Assembly (NCBI GenBank): GCA_007922225.1 | Contig: ML679989.1 | Span: 18,435,570 to 18,499,569, forward strand | DNA length: 64,000 nucleotides | Direction of reading: 5' to 3' | Source of the DNA: Emydura subglobosa | Lineage: Eukaryota > Chordata > Testudines > Chelidae | Shown: positions 22,721-34,749 of the stretch, one piece after another | How positions within the stretch are numbered: the first letter of the stretch is position 1 | Layout: every line of letters starts with the position of its first letter | The notes under the pieces: model-generated | Told to the model about the DNA's origin: nothing | The model's input: only the letters and a program-made list of their open reading frames with translations | Database searches by the model: none | Program-made: the position numbers and the translations under genes

Positions 22721-23306
22721 TCGCATTTCCTGGGAAGACCAACCCTCGGTTTTGACTTTGGTAATTTCCCTTTGAAAGTTTCGACTGAACTGAGACATTC
22801 CCGCCAGACATTCGGGTTTCATCAAAGCAGCATTTTCCGCCGGGAAAACCGTTTCGTGGGGAAGTTTCCAGCCGCCGGCTCTACTAAGCAGCAGGGTCTG
22901 GATTCTGAAGAGGATCATTGGAAGCGTCGCGGGGGGCCGCCTTCAGCTTAGGTTGAATCGGGCACTGGTTGCAGCCTGGTCTGCGTGAGGGGAAGTCGGG
23001 AGGAGCTGGGGGTCGGGATCTCAAGCAGGAGATTTTGCACGAGGGCCATTTGAAAAAGGTCTCATTGCAAAGACCAGTCAAATCCTTCTTTGTAAGGGAG
23101 AGGATCTCAGAACTGCCTGGAAGTTCATCCCAAATGCAGAGGTCCCGTTTCTCCTCCCCACCCGCCCAGTGCCTTAGGTCAGGTCTAGGCAGCCCCCTGT
23201 GGCTCCCGAGATAAGCTCACACAGGTTCGGAGGCTGAATGCTGCAAGAGCACACTGAGAGGCTCCTGCAGAGAGGGGCAGAGGAGGCACACACATTGCCA
23301 ACTTAC

Positions 23307-23403
23307 AGGAGCCAGCCCCGGACACTCGTACACGGTGAAATCGCCATCTTCGTTCTCTTCGTCAGAGGATGCTGAGTCTGGCAGTTTGGTCTCCTCTTTA
23401 TGC
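23307..23403 (-). CDS. NPDC1: NPDC1 exon 8 (acidic conserved tail)
   Basis: The acceptor is 'ctcttttcag' (AG at 23405-23404) and the donor CCT|GTAAGT. The first base completes a Lys codon begun in exon 7. It encodes 32 residues running from His-Lys-Glu-Glu to 'VYECPGLAP', including 'SSDEENEDGDFTVYECPGLA'. This acidic block is nearly identical to mammalian NPDC1 and is the best single identifier of the gene. It lies in the cytoplasm. Confidence 0.97.
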
Positions 23404-23729
23404 CTGAAAAGAGAGAGGCACATGGATATGAGGGTGAAATCCACAGGGGCAATTTCCTCTTCAATTCAACAACTCTCCAGTGGCAACAATGCAAACCCAG
23501 CACTGGCTAGCAACGCGCACCCTCCAGCTCCATGGTTGGGGGTTCACAGCACCATCCTGCAGGCACCCGCTCCCCCTGCCCAGGCATTTCCTGCACTGGG
23601 AACTTCTTCAGAGAGCTCAGGGTCCTTGCTCTTGACGTGGGTGAGCCTCCTTCCAGACTGATCCTCCTTAACAGCCGGCAGCAGGCAAGGCAGCTGCTCT
23701 TTCTCTGGTAGCGGGAAGGAGCCACTTAC
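23404..23729 (-). other. NPDC1: NPDC1 intron 7
   Basis: A 326-base phase-2 intron with a consensus donor (AA|GTAAGTGG) and a pyrimidine-rich acceptor. Nothing else was recognised. Confidence 0.9.
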
Positions 23730-23809
23730 TTTTCCATGGAGAGCATCTGCTGTTTTTGGTGCTGGTAGTGATACATCTGGGCGCTCTGAGCCAGCTTCTG
23801 ATCCCCAGG
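23730..23809 (-). CDS. NPDC1: NPDC1 exon 7
   Basis: Starts in phase 0 after 'cttttaaag' (AG at 23811-23810) with Pro-Gly-Asp-Gln and ends AA|GTAAGT. It encodes 26 residues including 'LAQSAQMYHYQHQKQQML', a conserved cytoplasmic segment rich in His, Gln and Tyr. The acceptor's pyrimidine tract is weak (TTTTAAAG). The exon is well supported by the protein match and by phases on both sides. Confidence 0.95.
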
Positions 23810-24072
23810 CTTTAAAAGAAAAAACAGGAGATGTGAACACAGGACTCCAGAGAGTGGCTCGCTTTCCATGGCCCACAGAGCCTCCGATACGGACTGAAGC
23901 CCAGACAGAGGTCAGGATGAGAGATGGGTCCTATAGAGGACTTTTAAAAAAATATACCTGTATGCCCCCCTCCCCGCTTTACATTTCACTAACCCCTGCA
24001 GGGCTTGCTCAGCAAATACAACTGCAAGTGACAAAAATGGACCACACGGCCAACAGGCCCCAAGCAGCTCAC

Positions 24073-24157
24073 CGAGATCTTGTCGTACGGCAGGGGGCCG
24101 GGCAGCTTCTGAACCGGGTAGTCCGTTTTCTGAGCTAGTCTGATTTCCTTCTGCAGC
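24073..24157 (-). CDS. NPDC1: NPDC1 exon 6 (juxtamembrane cytoplasmic region)
   Basis: The acceptor is 'ccctccgtag' (AG at 24159-24158) and the donor TCG|GTGAGC. The first base joins AG from exon 5 to make Arg. It then encodes 28 residues starting 'LQKEIRLAQKTDYP' and ending 'YDKIS'. This is the conserved basic segment just inside the membrane; mammals have the near-identical 'LQREIRLTQKADY' here. Confidence 0.96.
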
Positions 24158-25686
24158 CTACGGAGGGGAAAAGGCTCTGGTTAGGCAGGAAGGACTTAAA
24201 GGGACAAGCCCTTTCAACCGTTCCCCCTCAAAACCAAGCTACCACAGCTTGCGGCTGCAGTAGCAAATTCCAACCTCGCCCCTATACTGAGCTACCTAAG
24301 GGCCTGGGCTCAATCACCAGGGCAGGCCCCTACACACGCGCTGAGCTGGCTGGTTCTCACCATGCAGGGGGCACTGAAACACAATCCTCCCACTCCCAGG
24401 CCTGGAGAGAAGCAATCATGTACATTTCAATGGCCTGCCTGTTCTCTAGAGCCAAGCAAAGAGGCCAGGCCCAGGTCAGGAGCACCCGGGTGTAATCAAC
24501 GGTCTGGAGAAGGCGGATCGGGAGCTTCTGTTCTCCCTGTCCCACCGCACAAGAACAAGGGGGTGTTCAGTGGAATGGAGCACAGGAAATTCAAAACCAA
24601 TAAAGGGAAACTTTTTCACTGACTTGCGGAACTCACTGCCACAGGCTGCCATTGAGGCCAAGACCTCAGGGACCAGAGGTTGATATGGATAACAAGAATG
24701 GAGTTCCCGTAGCTCGTGCAAATGAGTGATGGAAGGAATATTAAATCTCATGCTTTAGAGTGTGAGCCCATCACTCTCAGTGCTGGGGCATAGGAAGGAA
24801 TCTTCAGGAGAAACACATTATTCCACATGGGCCTCCTACGTGGTTTCTTGCTCCTTCCCCTGAAGTATCCAGGGCTGGCCACTGTCAAAGACAGGCCACT
24901 GGGCTAATCCAGCCGAGCAGCGCCCAGGTTCTTTCGAGTGAACGTCATTCATTGCAGCGTCAAGCCATTTAACAGGGCTCTAGTGACCACCTGCGATCAA
25001 TGCAGCCTTTGTGACGTTTGCATCTTCAGAGTGATTGGCAGGTGTGAACGATTTAGTCCCCACAAGAAAGAGACCCCTTATCTTAAAATAGGCCATGATG
25101 CTTCTAAAAAACCCAAACCAACACCAGGATTGTTCTCCTGAGTTTCCCTTTGCGTATCTCTAATGGCAACAGCCACGTCACTTCAATTCTCTGTGTTTAT
25201 TTTTTTTTTAAAACAGTAACAACAAATATTTGAAAAACAGTTTGACCCAAATCGTAGCATAGTTTCTCAGCAGGGCTGCGTGGACTGGGCCAGGATGTGT
25301 GATCTGCCCCTGGAAAGCAGTGCAGGAGGCTTCCTGGTTTATGGTGGCTACCCTGGATCCTTATGGATCTGGTAAGCTCACTGGCTTTTCTACCATAATG
25401 GGACGCTGATCCAGGATGTAAGTGTCACGGCAAAGCAATAAGGAATCAGATAGTGTCGGAAGGAGCCTGTCTGTCTCCTAGAATATATTTATTGGCTGTC
25501 ACAAGTTACCATCTATCTAAGCAAACAGCACCTCTGCCTTCGAAGTCTCACAAGCAGCTGACACCCATCCCCCCTGCCTCTGGAGCACCCATCACCACAG
25601 CGCCTTACACAGCGATGGGTGTTAAGTATCTGACCGGACGCTGGGCCCAGTCTCCCTGCTGCAGGACGAGGTCCCTATCCGCTTAC
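24158..25686 (-). other. NPDC1: NPDC1 intron 5
   Basis: A 1.5-kb phase-2 intron. It contains a degenerate CR1 3' end (about 24555-24930). The 24930-25680 part is AT-rich and shows nothing recognisable. Confidence 0.85.
24555..24930 (+). repeat. CR1 3' end, degenerate
   Basis: 'tttttcactgacttgcggaa', 'ctgccacaggctgccattga' and the late 'gtatccagggctggccactg' keep the order of a CR1 3' region, but many substitutions mark it as old. It lies antisense to NPDC1. Confidence 0.6.
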
Positions 25687-25753
25687 CTGCACCAGCAGAT
25701 CGCAGCCACAATTAAAGCAACGATGCCGGCGACCGAGAATGCCACGATCATCC
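25687..25753 (-). CDS. NPDC1: NPDC1 exon 5 (transmembrane segment)
   Basis: The acceptor is 'cctctgcag' (AG at 25755-25754) and the donor CAG|GTAAGC. The two leading bases complete Gly with exon 4. Then come 21 residues, 'MIVAFSVAGIVALIVAA' followed by 'ICWC'. Together with 'ILIL' at the end of exon 4 this makes one membrane helix of about 25 residues, with the conserved Cys-Trp-Cys at the inner face. This is the type I membrane anchor of NPDC1. Confidence 0.96.
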
Positions 25754-26236
25754 CTGCAGAGGAAGGAGCACAGTGCAGAGATCGTCAGCGGGTCAGGTTC
25801 AGCCCACCCAGATGTTACTGACCAAGACGGCAGAAAACGGACAGAGAGGGTCCTTATGGGCTGTGATGGTTTGCTGGTGGGGGCTCCCTCGCTGCCCTTT
25901 TGAGAACTAACCCCTCCGTGCCCTGTGACGCCTGTAACCCTGCTGGGCTCTGCTGCTCACACGCACCCACAGCGCAGCAGCTCTGGTGACAGTTATCGTG
26001 CCAGGTACGTACCGCAGTAAACCCCCATGGACGCAAACGTTGCGGGACTCATAAGCAATCTGAGTTCCATCTCTCCCCACTGGGAAGCACAATGAACCTC
26101 CAGGAGAGTCCAGCCTGAGCTGCAAAGCTCCTCTTCGCAGCCCGACTGCCCCATGGCCCCTCACAGACACAGCGGCAAGCCTAGGGGTGCTACACCAATC
26201 CAGGGCCCATCCCGCCCTTCGAACGCCTGCACCTAC
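25754..26236 (-). other. NPDC1: NPDC1 intron 4
   Basis: A 483-base phase-1 intron with no repeat or other element that I recognise. Confidence 0.85.
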
Positions 26237-26413
26237 CAAGTATCAGGATGTCATTTGAAGTGACGTGGAACACCTCCACCGGAGAGCTCTTCACTGGCTT
26301 GGTGGTAGCGGGGGGATGAGACGTCACAGCCTTGTGGCTCGCTCTGTTCCTCTGGAGGGATTCCCCTCTTACCCCCGGGGCTTCAGGGTGCTTCCCTGCC
26401 GGGGCCAGGGTCT
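26237..26413 (-). CDS. NPDC1: NPDC1 exon 4 (extracellular linker)
   Basis: The acceptor is 'tttcttgcgcag' (AG at 26415-26414) and the donor CTTG|GTAGGT. The length is 177 bases, phase 1 at both ends. It encodes a Pro/Ser/Thr/Lys-rich stalk (for example 'TSHPPATTKPVKSSPVEVFH') ending 'VTSNDILIL', which begins the membrane helix. The stalk sequence is poorly conserved with mammals, as expected for a probably O-glycosylated linker. Position, phase and the run into the TM segment support the call. A competing AG two bases downstream would break the frame. Confidence 0.9.
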
Positions 26414-27117
26414 CTGCGCAAGAAAGCAGAGACCAAGAGCATCAGCAGACGCAGCGTGTCCCACCAACACCCAGCTCGGGGGCAGGGAGCGGAGAGATGG
26501 GCAAAGAGGCGAAATCAGTTGCTGTGTCCCACAAGAATAAAGGTCTCCAGAGAAGATGCCCCAAGTTCGCTACCCCCAATGGTGTTTAATGCCTTACTGC
26601 CGACCAGGAGGCATAGTCTTGCTGTTCATGAGGATGCAACACAGAACCCCGTAACATACCGACTGGAAAGCCTGCAACATACCCCTTACTAATAGAGGGG
26701 CTAAATCCTGCAGCCCCTAGGGGAACTTAACTCCCACCGCGCTCCATGGGTCGCGTGTTACAACTGCAGGATTGGGCCCCATAGCTGGTGGGGGAATCAC
26801 TTACCAAAGAAATGTGAAGTCAGCAGCCGCTTTCCTCCATTCCAGCTCTGTGCCCTCCCCACCACCCCCCCATTATAAAATACAGCCATAAAAGGCAAGT
26901 TTATTGCCTTGGCATCAGCAGTTTGGGCACCTCTTCTATTGGGAAATGAGGAGCTGTGGCAAGAAATCCCGGCTCTTGGGATGGAAAAGGGAAAGAGGGA
27001 AGACAAAATTTCCAATGTAGGAAACGTATCTCCCCCAAGGCAGCTCCCTTTGTGCCAGTCATCAAACATGCTCACTTCTAGAGCATCCTTCATCTAAGAA
27101 TCTCAAGGGAGAGGTCA

Positions 27118-27233
27118 TCCTTCTTTTACAAATCAAGAAACTGAGGCACAGAGAAGTTAAGGGAATTCCCGAAGGTCACACAAAGTTGTGGTGGAGCCAG
27201 GAATAAACACCAGTCCCCTGCTCTAACCACTAG
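27118..27233 (-). repeat. MIR-like SINE
   Basis: 'aagaaactgaggcacagaga', 'agttaagggaattcccgaag' and 'gtcacacaaagttgtggtgg' are a clear reverse-complement MIR core. Confidence 0.8.
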
Positions 27234-27265
27234 CCTGCCCTGCCCTGCCCTGCCCTGCCCTGCCC
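27234..27265. repeat. (CCCTG)n pentamer microsatellite
   Basis: About six perfect copies of the CCCTG unit at the end of the MIR fragment, from which it probably expanded. Confidence 0.95.
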
Positions 27266-27686
27266 AGAGGATGAGTGTCTCGAGTTTGTTTCCAAATGAG
27301 TGAGCGCAAGTGTTCTCCAGGCCTTTGGCTTTGCTCCTGCTGAATTCAGGAGCCCCATCATATGATGCTGGCAGAGCAATGAAAACTCCATGGCCTGTTT
27401 TCTCCCCAACTCAGCCACCCAGGAAATGCCAGGAACACCTCCCTGGAAATCTAGTCATTCAGGACAGGAACTTAAAACAGGGAGAGCAAAACTGAACCTT
27501 TCCTAAGCAGGACATTTCGGAGGGGGTGCGTTTATTTACTTCCCAGGTTTCGGCCTTTGCAAGGAATGTCTGAGTTGTTGGTTCCAGGGGTCTAGTCTGA
27601 ACATTGGCCGTGGAAAGCAGTGCAACTGCATGGAAGTGACTGAGAAAAAAGGCTAAGGAGAGCAGGAGGGCAACGTCTGGACTCAC

Positions 27687-27782
27687 CATCCTGGAGCAGA
27701 TGGAGGCGAGCCGCATCCTGCCTGGCCAGCACGTCGGCTAAGAAGTCGATTTCTTCTTCTAGGTTGGGAACAGAAGTTCTCC
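27687..27782 (-). CDS. NPDC1: NPDC1 exon 3 (acidic helix after Cys-rich region)
   Basis: The acceptor is 'tttgttcctcag' (AG at 27784-27783) and the donor GATG|GTGAGT. The length is 96 bases, phase 1 at both ends. Two leading bases complete Gly with exon 2. It then encodes 'RTSVPNLEEEIDFLADVLA' plus 'RQDAARLHLLQD'. The 'LEEEIDFLA' motif aligns with the conserved mammalian 'LEDEIDFLA'. The segment is predicted extracellular and helical by its heptad-like hydrophobics. Confidence 0.95.
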
Positions 27783-29608
27783 CTGAGGAACAAAAGAAAA
27801 CCAGCGTAACGTTCACTGCCACGGCGCATCGGGTCCGTACAACGCCCAAAGGAATGGTCAGCTGCCCACAGCAATACACGCATTATGCAGGCCAAGAACC
27901 CAGCTCTGGGGCTTGAGAGCGAATGAGAACTCAGAGCTCCTGCGGGAGCAGTGTACATCAGCAGGAAGGTCTGAAACACTCTGCTGCTAATAGGGATGCT
28001 AAATCCTGCAGCCCATAGGTGAGTGCAGTCTACGGGACTTGTGTTAGGACTGCAGGGTTGGACCTTTAGCTGGCGAGGGAACTGCTGAGACGAATCAACA
28101 CCCACCCACCTCCCTAGCAAGTGTCTCACCAGTAGCAATAAAGTGGCCCCCAATACAAGAAGCATTGGCAAATGCCAGGCAATTCTCACTGCATCCCCCA
28201 GTCCTGTATTGGCTGAGTCCCCAAAACACACACAGATAAGCCCAGAGTTGAGGGGCTGGGAGCGTTCACCTCTTCCCCCTTCTTGAAAGAGATTTTAAGC
28301 CCAATTCAGAAAATCCCACTGGCTGGCTGGCAATATTTCACTGCTACAATGGAATCAGAAGGCGGTGGTGAGCAGAAAGGAAGTCACAGCCAAGGAGAGC
28401 CTCGTGTACAGATTTCCTACATTGCAATCATAGTTGTTATTCCCAGATAAACCCCATTAGATCAAATCCATAAAGGCAAGGTCTGGCCTATCAGGGCGTA
28501 TCAGATACTGAACTAGTAAGAACAGATATACATTTTTATTAAAGCTAATGTTAAAAATGATCAAATACAGAAACTCTTTCTTTAAACTCTATAGGTCTGG
28601 ATAGAATGCATACATTATCCTAAAGTGCAGCATTTGGTTTGAAAAGTCATAAAGCGACACCCGATCTTAACCAAAAAGCCAAGAAGAATATTTGACTAAG
28701 AAGAAAAACAGGTCTGTTTAGAAGCGCCCTGGGAATTGTCCCTTTGCATTTGTTGGAGAAAGACAACAAACGAAGAGGCAGAAACCTTTTACATGCGATA
28801 GCAGCGACTGTAGTGTCTCTCTCTCAAAATCAAACAGCCGGCGAGGGAGCCAGATGCGTGGCTGGGCATCAGAGGCAACGCTCTAGGACTCGTAGGGCAG
28901 ACTGGGACCAGCTAGTATGTTTTAAACACAACTTGCTCTATTGACACGAGGTGCAAAGTCCTGTTTAAAATTGTGTTAGATAACAACACACCCTTTTCCC
29001 CTACTCCAGATGTGCCCCTAGCATGGATGCTGACCGAGTTCTTTGCATATTGGACCCTGGATATTTATCTAGACACTCCCCCTTGGAGTTCTGGAGACAT
29101 CTTCACTGAGGCTTGCTCTGAGCTCGCCCTCTGTCATCAGAGCTTCTGGGGGCATGCAGGAAGCCCTCGGAGCCGGTGACCATTTTGGTAACATTCAGCA
29201 GAGGAAGAGGCCATCTTTGTATTGAGAAACAAAGAGGATTTTAAATTTATTTATTCCCATGGAAGATCATTACTGGACAGTGTCTCCTGGGCGGGGCGGG
29301 GGATGAGTGAAGACACTTTGCCCTTCCTCAAGCTCCTTGGATGAAAGGACATTTTACATGAAGGATTCTCAACTTTGGAATCCCCCCTCCCGCTCCAGAA
29401 CCCAAAACCAGCCCGTGGCTTGACAAAGCCCAATTTTTCCTGGGGGCCGAGGAGGGTTGAGAGGCGCAAGGTGCTTCTTGGGATGGGTGGGGTCATTTTT
29501 ATTCCCTCATCCCAGCGTTCTCGGCTCAGGCAGGCGTTTGATACCGGAGCCACTGGGCGGGATGTGACAGCCTGTGTCAGAGAGGATGGCAGACGATAAC
29601 CCCCATGG

Positions 29609-29609
<1 letters not shown>

Positions 29610-29643
<34 letters not shown>
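29610..29643. repeat. (GT)n microsatellite
   Basis: About 17 uninterrupted GT units. Confidence 0.95.
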
Positions 29644-29646
<3 letters not shown>

Positions 29647-29749
29647 TATTGATCTCGCTGGGCTCACTGCCAGACGTTTGATGGTTGTGTGTGCACACGA
29701 CTTATCAGTTGTGTGCTGGGCTGGAGCTTGCACTATTTATTAGAGGGTC

Positions 29750-29915
29750 TCAAAGAGCTTCCCAAACATCCACATTCTCAGCCCCCACAGGTGTGTCATT
29801 CTCCCCAGTTGTGCAACAGGGGGAGACTGAGGCACAGAACCACACAGAGACGCGGCCAAGGTGCAAGTCAGTGACAGGGCTGGGAAAAGAAGCCAGGAGT
29901 CCTCCTCTCCTGCTG
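29750..29915 (-). repeat. MIR-like SINE
   Basis: 'gagactgaggcacagaacca', 'ggtgcaagtcagtgacaggg' and 'agaagccaggagtcctcct' are in reverse-complement MIR order. Confidence 0.6.
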
Positions 29916-32900
29916 GGACAATGTTCCCCTTCCATGTCCATCCGCCCTCCCTCCCTTCTATTTACAAACGCTCGCCTGGCTCCCCAGCCCTGCAAGAGAC
30001 ACAGTCTGTCAGCCACACAGGCCACTGGATATTGAGGTGAACCAGAAATTACGTAGAAAGGGAAAACCAAAGGATGTTGTGAAACAGAGCCAGCCGAGGG
30101 AGGAAACTGAAGTGATGAAAGTCTGGGGAGCAGCAATGCCTCCTGGGAACACTGTGAAAGGGCCTTTCCCCGAAAGGGGACCCGCAATAATGTTTCTCAA
30201 GTCAATAACCGGAGGTCAGGGCCCTCCCTCGGAGCAGGCCTCTCCCGCAAGGCTGCAATGGACGGGGTGCCTGGGGCCATAGACCCTCCATCTAAGGGCT
30301 GTGTGGCTATGGCCAGATGATGCCCAGGACGGCCCTCGCAGTGCACAGAGACGGCAATCTGCCCCGGCTCTGAGGTTACAGACACCAGGAGACGTGACGA
30401 CAGATGAGGGAAGGGGAGGGAAACTCACAAGAAGTGAGGGGAAAGGGGACCAAGGTGGGGAAAGGGGCCCAACACCCCAACAGCAACAGGAGGCTGCAAT
30501 CCAGTCCTGCCAGTCGTCTCCCCCCCCTCCCCCGGCCTCAGCTCTCTAGGCAGGGTCACTGGCCCTCGCAGCCCCCCCTCCAGCTTCCCCCAGCCCTCCA
30601 CACCAGAGTCTGTACGTTCACAATGGACCTCCTGCTCGGCCCAGAAGGCAGGGCGATCTGCAAGCTCTCGGTGGGGGAGAAAGCGAGTAGATTGCGAACT
30701 CCGGCGTTCTCCAGGTCCAAAAGGTCTACCCAATCACGGGTGCAAGCTGACATGAAGACCCCAAAAGTGGGGCCTAGGGGCCATTGCCCCCCTGCTGACC
30801 CTGCCTCCGTTCACCCCGGGAGCCAGAGGATACAGCGAGTCACAAACCAGGGAGTTTCCCACTGCCTGAGTTCGACACAGAACTCACCTCCTGCCCCTCG
30901 GGGAGGAGTGGGGGGAGATTTGCCTTAATACTGCCACTATCCGATATTAAACCTGCACCCATGCTGCACCCCGCACACCTTGGGGCAAGGGCTCCACTCA
31001 GGGCTCCCCGTCTCTCACCCCCCACACACACTTCTACAGCCCAGAGCATCGTCCAGGCGTGCGGCACGAACGTGGAGAGCACCGTGCTCCTGGCAGCTGC
31101 GGGGCCATTGCATGGTCCCACAGCGGGTCCCCAAACAGGTCTCATTTCCCTGCTGCAGAGGGATCTCAGCACGCTGCAGAGCTGGGCGGGTCTCCCTGGC
31201 GACCCAGGGCCAGCAGCCCGTGAGGCAGGCAGGGCTGGCCGGAGGGGGCCTGGCTGAGTGACCAGCTCACACCGGGCCCTTGCACAGGGGGAGCGAACAC
31301 CACACCGTACACACGCTAACGAGCCAGTGGTGCCACCTCCACCGGCCAGCGCTGCAGGCTCCAAGAGGAATAGTTGCTGCAACAGGAAATCCCCCCTGCC
31401 CCCTAGAGCACCCGCTCCCTGCGGCACCTTCTCCATTTGTGGGCGGGAGCTGGGCAAGGGCACCTGCTGCTACGACCCAACACACCGCACCCACCCCCGG
31501 CCTATGCCACGGCTCACGTCACTAACCCCAACTCCGGCTCAGCTCCGTGGCCGCTCCCACCTTGCTTCCCTGCCTGGCCAGGGCGCCGTGCTCAGGCGCT
31601 GCTCTCACAGCTGCGGGCAGGAGGGATCCCCGGCGGGCAGCGGCACGGCCCTGATCCGCAGCCGCCATAGAGCATGCGGCTTCCTGACCGGTCCCATTGC
31701 CGGACTTCCCTACCCCGCCCCGCCACTGCAAGCCAGAGTCAGACACAGGCACAGACGTGCTCCCAGCCCTGCCCAGAGGTTTGCAAAGTGGTCTCTACCT
31801 CGGACGCCTGCTGCTAGCATCTCTAAGCCCTACAGCCCCTTCCGCGGATGGCTTTGATTTTTAAGTACCTGTCCATGGCATCAAGCATCTCCTGGCTATT
31901 CGAACAGAGCACATACAATACTGGTCTGATGCCCAAGAGCTCCATAACATCACCCCAATGCATAACCACCCTACCCCTAAGCCGGGAGTGGGGCACTCCA
32001 GCAGATCTGAAAAGTCAGCAAACCCAGGCACTAGTGGATAGAGGAGCATTGCAACCCCCAAAGATCCTTCAGAGAGCAACCTCCCCTCTGTTCTGCCCAG
32101 GGACCCCTCTGCGCCGAGCGCCCCAGCTGACTGCAGCTCCTTGCAGGCTCACACTGAGAGGGGGACCCGTTGAACTGCAACAACTGAAGCCGTGGGGGCC
32201 GCCAGTCAGCTTGGGCCCAGCATGCATTCCCTATTGGGCTCCCGCAGCCTCTCCACCGAGCGGGAGGTGGGCATTGGACTCAATTATTGGATTATTATTA
32301 ACTCTGTTTTTAGCCCTGCAGGATGCTTTGCAACCAAACGCCAACAGAGCTGTCTGGAAGCTAGGAAAGTTCTACCTGTTTCCAGGGGGGAGGAATTGGG
32401 GTCTTGGCATCTCTTTGCACACAGCCCCCTAGAGGTGGGGGGCACAGGGTCTGCCCAGAGGCTTGCAGACCAGGTGGGATACACGACATGATGCAGGGAG
32501 CGGGGGGACAGTCGCCCGTGATAAGGCAATGAAGCTCAGGTTTGCACATGGCCTTAATGCTGTCTCCTGGCTTGGACAAAGGGATTCCTCCCCAGAGGAG
32601 CACCACAGGGGCAGGGTGCGTCCGTGCAGAGAACATTGGCCAGCTGGGAAAAGGGCCAGTCTCTATGCCCAGTTGTGCTTCTATGTTCAGTAATCTGTGG
32701 GTCACAAGCCTTCCAGAAGAGAGCAGGGCTTGAGGGAAGGGCAGCGCTCTCTTGTGGGATACGCCTCTGACGGGTGCACCCCAGGCTGCCGGAGCACCGC
32801 TCCCTCTCCCAGCAGACCGTCCTGGGCAAAACATTTCCAAAGGGAAATGTGTAATCGGGCACGGCCTACGGGTGATCGGGGCCTGACGGCGCTAAGCCAG

Positions 32901-33364
32901 CCCGGCTCTTGGATGCAAGACGGGCGCGCTGTGCAGTCAGCCACACCTCGCACAGGTGCCAGATCCCATCGACTTTAATGGGCATTGCGGATGCACGGAA
33001 GGTTCTGAAAGATCAGGTCCGGGGTGTTGTCTATAGGGCAATTCCCCATTCATGCCCCACCCCATCATCCCTTGGGAGCAATCCTGGCCTCATTCCCTAT
33101 CGACACGGCTCCCAAACTGTCCAGAGGTGGCAACGCTCTGCTCCTGGGTTCTCATCGCGTTAGCTGGTCTGCCACCGACCCACACCTGCTGGGTGACGAG
33201 GGCTGTCTTGCTTTTTTCAGGGGGCATTTCTGACTCCGTTTCGTTAGCGAAGGTCAATCACCAGCTCTCTCTCACGTGCTGCTAGGAATACAGAACCTGC
33301 GTCTGCGACTGGTTGGCTAAGAACTGTGCACATCTCCCCCCGGCCCTCCCACCCGGACTTGGGT

Positions 33365-33485
33365 GTCTGTTACGTCTCTAGATTGTGAGGTCCCTGGGGC
33401 AGGGGATGCTGTTGGCGGTGTACTTGTACAGCATCTAGCATGACGGGGCCTGGCCTGGTCGGCCTCTAGGTGCTACTCCAACATC
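33365..33485. repeat. MIR-family module
   Basis: 'tctagattgtgaggtccctg', 'ggcaggggatgctg', 'tgtacagcatctagcatgac' and 'ctctaggtgctac' are the 3' module of sauropsid MIR-like SINEs. Confidence 0.6.
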
Positions 33486-33725
33486 CACGTTAAATAGGGG
33501 GAATATTAAGAGGCAGATACGTTTACAGCCAAGTATCATCCTTGGAGCTTTAAAAACAAGACGTTCCAACACTGCTCACATAAGTCATTCAGTTACACAA
33601 CCATGCGCTGCCTGCTGCTGAAATAAAGCGGGCCTGGCCAAACCCCATGATGTGAAACTCATGCTGGGAAGTGCTTGTTTTTGATTCATTGTGCAAAGGC
33701 TGCTTTCACTACTCTGGATGCGTGT

Positions 33726-33749
33726 GACACACACACACACACACACACC
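33726..33749. repeat. (AC)n microsatellite
   Basis: A short AC run followed by a C-rich tract to 33770. Confidence 0.9.
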
Positions 33750-34374
33750 CACCCCCCCCACACCCACCCCTGGCATTTGTTACACTGCTTTCGACTTCAG
33801 GGAGAGCTTGCCAGACGCATATCAGAGCCTGCTATTCAGGCACCAGGCTTTTAACAGGATTAAACTCAACTTCAAAGCCAGAAGATGTTAAATGCTCCCT
33901 CTCTTTTTTTCTACCTCTCAATTGCTTCATTCAGCCAGGGCTGTCCTCAGTGGGGAGCCTCGGAGGATGAATCAAAACACACAAAAGAGGAAGCGGGGCA
34001 GAGGCAGGCTCAGCATCTGGATAATTCAAGGTTATAGCAATTAAAGGCCCCTTTGGAATTTGTTGTCACTTTGAATGTTTGGAAATAAGCATCAATTCCC
34101 TCCCTGTGTTCTTGTTCAATAGAACCCCTTCCCCACCCCCAAAACCTAATCCCAATGACTTAACATTGCTATTTGTGCCAGTCCAGCTGATCAGAGACTT
34201 GATTTCAGTGTGATTTAAAACGGAGACAGTAGGAGTCACAAACATTTAAAACTGATTTTGTTAAAGCCTTGCAAATCTTTATAGTAGATGCCCTTAAACT
34301 GGGTTAACCCTTGCTTCCGTCAATCTACGTTGCATCTGTTGCTTTGCCAACTCTAGCCATTGTACTGGGAGTTT

Positions 34375-34500
34375 TGAGTCACAGATTTCCAGGCCAGAAA
34401 GGAGGACTGCCATCACTTAGACTGACCTCCTATGTAACACAGGCCAGAGAATTTCCCCAAGGTAGGTAACTCCTCTTTGAACTACAGCATGTTTCTCACA
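34375..34500 (-). repeat. CR1 3' tail, reverse orientation
   Basis: 'ttccaggccagaaaggagga', 'ttagactgacctcctatgta' and 'cacaggccagagaatttccc' are the reverse complement of the CR1 3' end. Confidence 0.65.
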
Positions 34501-34749
34501 ATATTTAGTGTTTTCCTTAAACCCCAGCTCCCAGCGTCATGTCATTTGTTGAAAATTTCAGCTTCCATTTTAAAAGAAGTACATTTCTAGCCCTCAAGTT
34601 TGCAGAGAAAAGCCTGAACATCTGACTCAAGTGTACCCTTAAAGGTTCAGAAACTGGAAGGAAAATAAAAAGAACCCTAAATTTATTATTCTTTAAAATT
34701 GCATAATTTTTAAGGCAGTCTCGTGATTCTAGGGGCCTGAATAATGGTT

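Larger units (their letters stand above)
20104..23306 (-). other. NPDC1: NPDC1 intron 8
   Basis: A 3.2-kb phase-0 intron. It contains a 10-N gap (20291-20300), a cluster of Harbinger-like MITEs (about 20330-20910 and 22222-22720) and a MIR-like SINE (21145-21262). The segment 21270-22200 shows nothing recognisable. Confidence 0.85.
26414..27686 (-). other. NPDC1: NPDC1 intron 3
   Basis: A 1.27-kb phase-1 intron with a MIR-like SINE (27118-27233) and a CCCTG pentamer repeat (27234-27265). Confidence 0.85.

Noticed and set aside
30840..31463. 207-codon minus-strand ORF with Cys-rich stretches
   Set aside because: Locally GC-rich; no order of residues resembling NPDC1 or any known Cys-rich domain; overlapping ORFs on the other strand are equally long.
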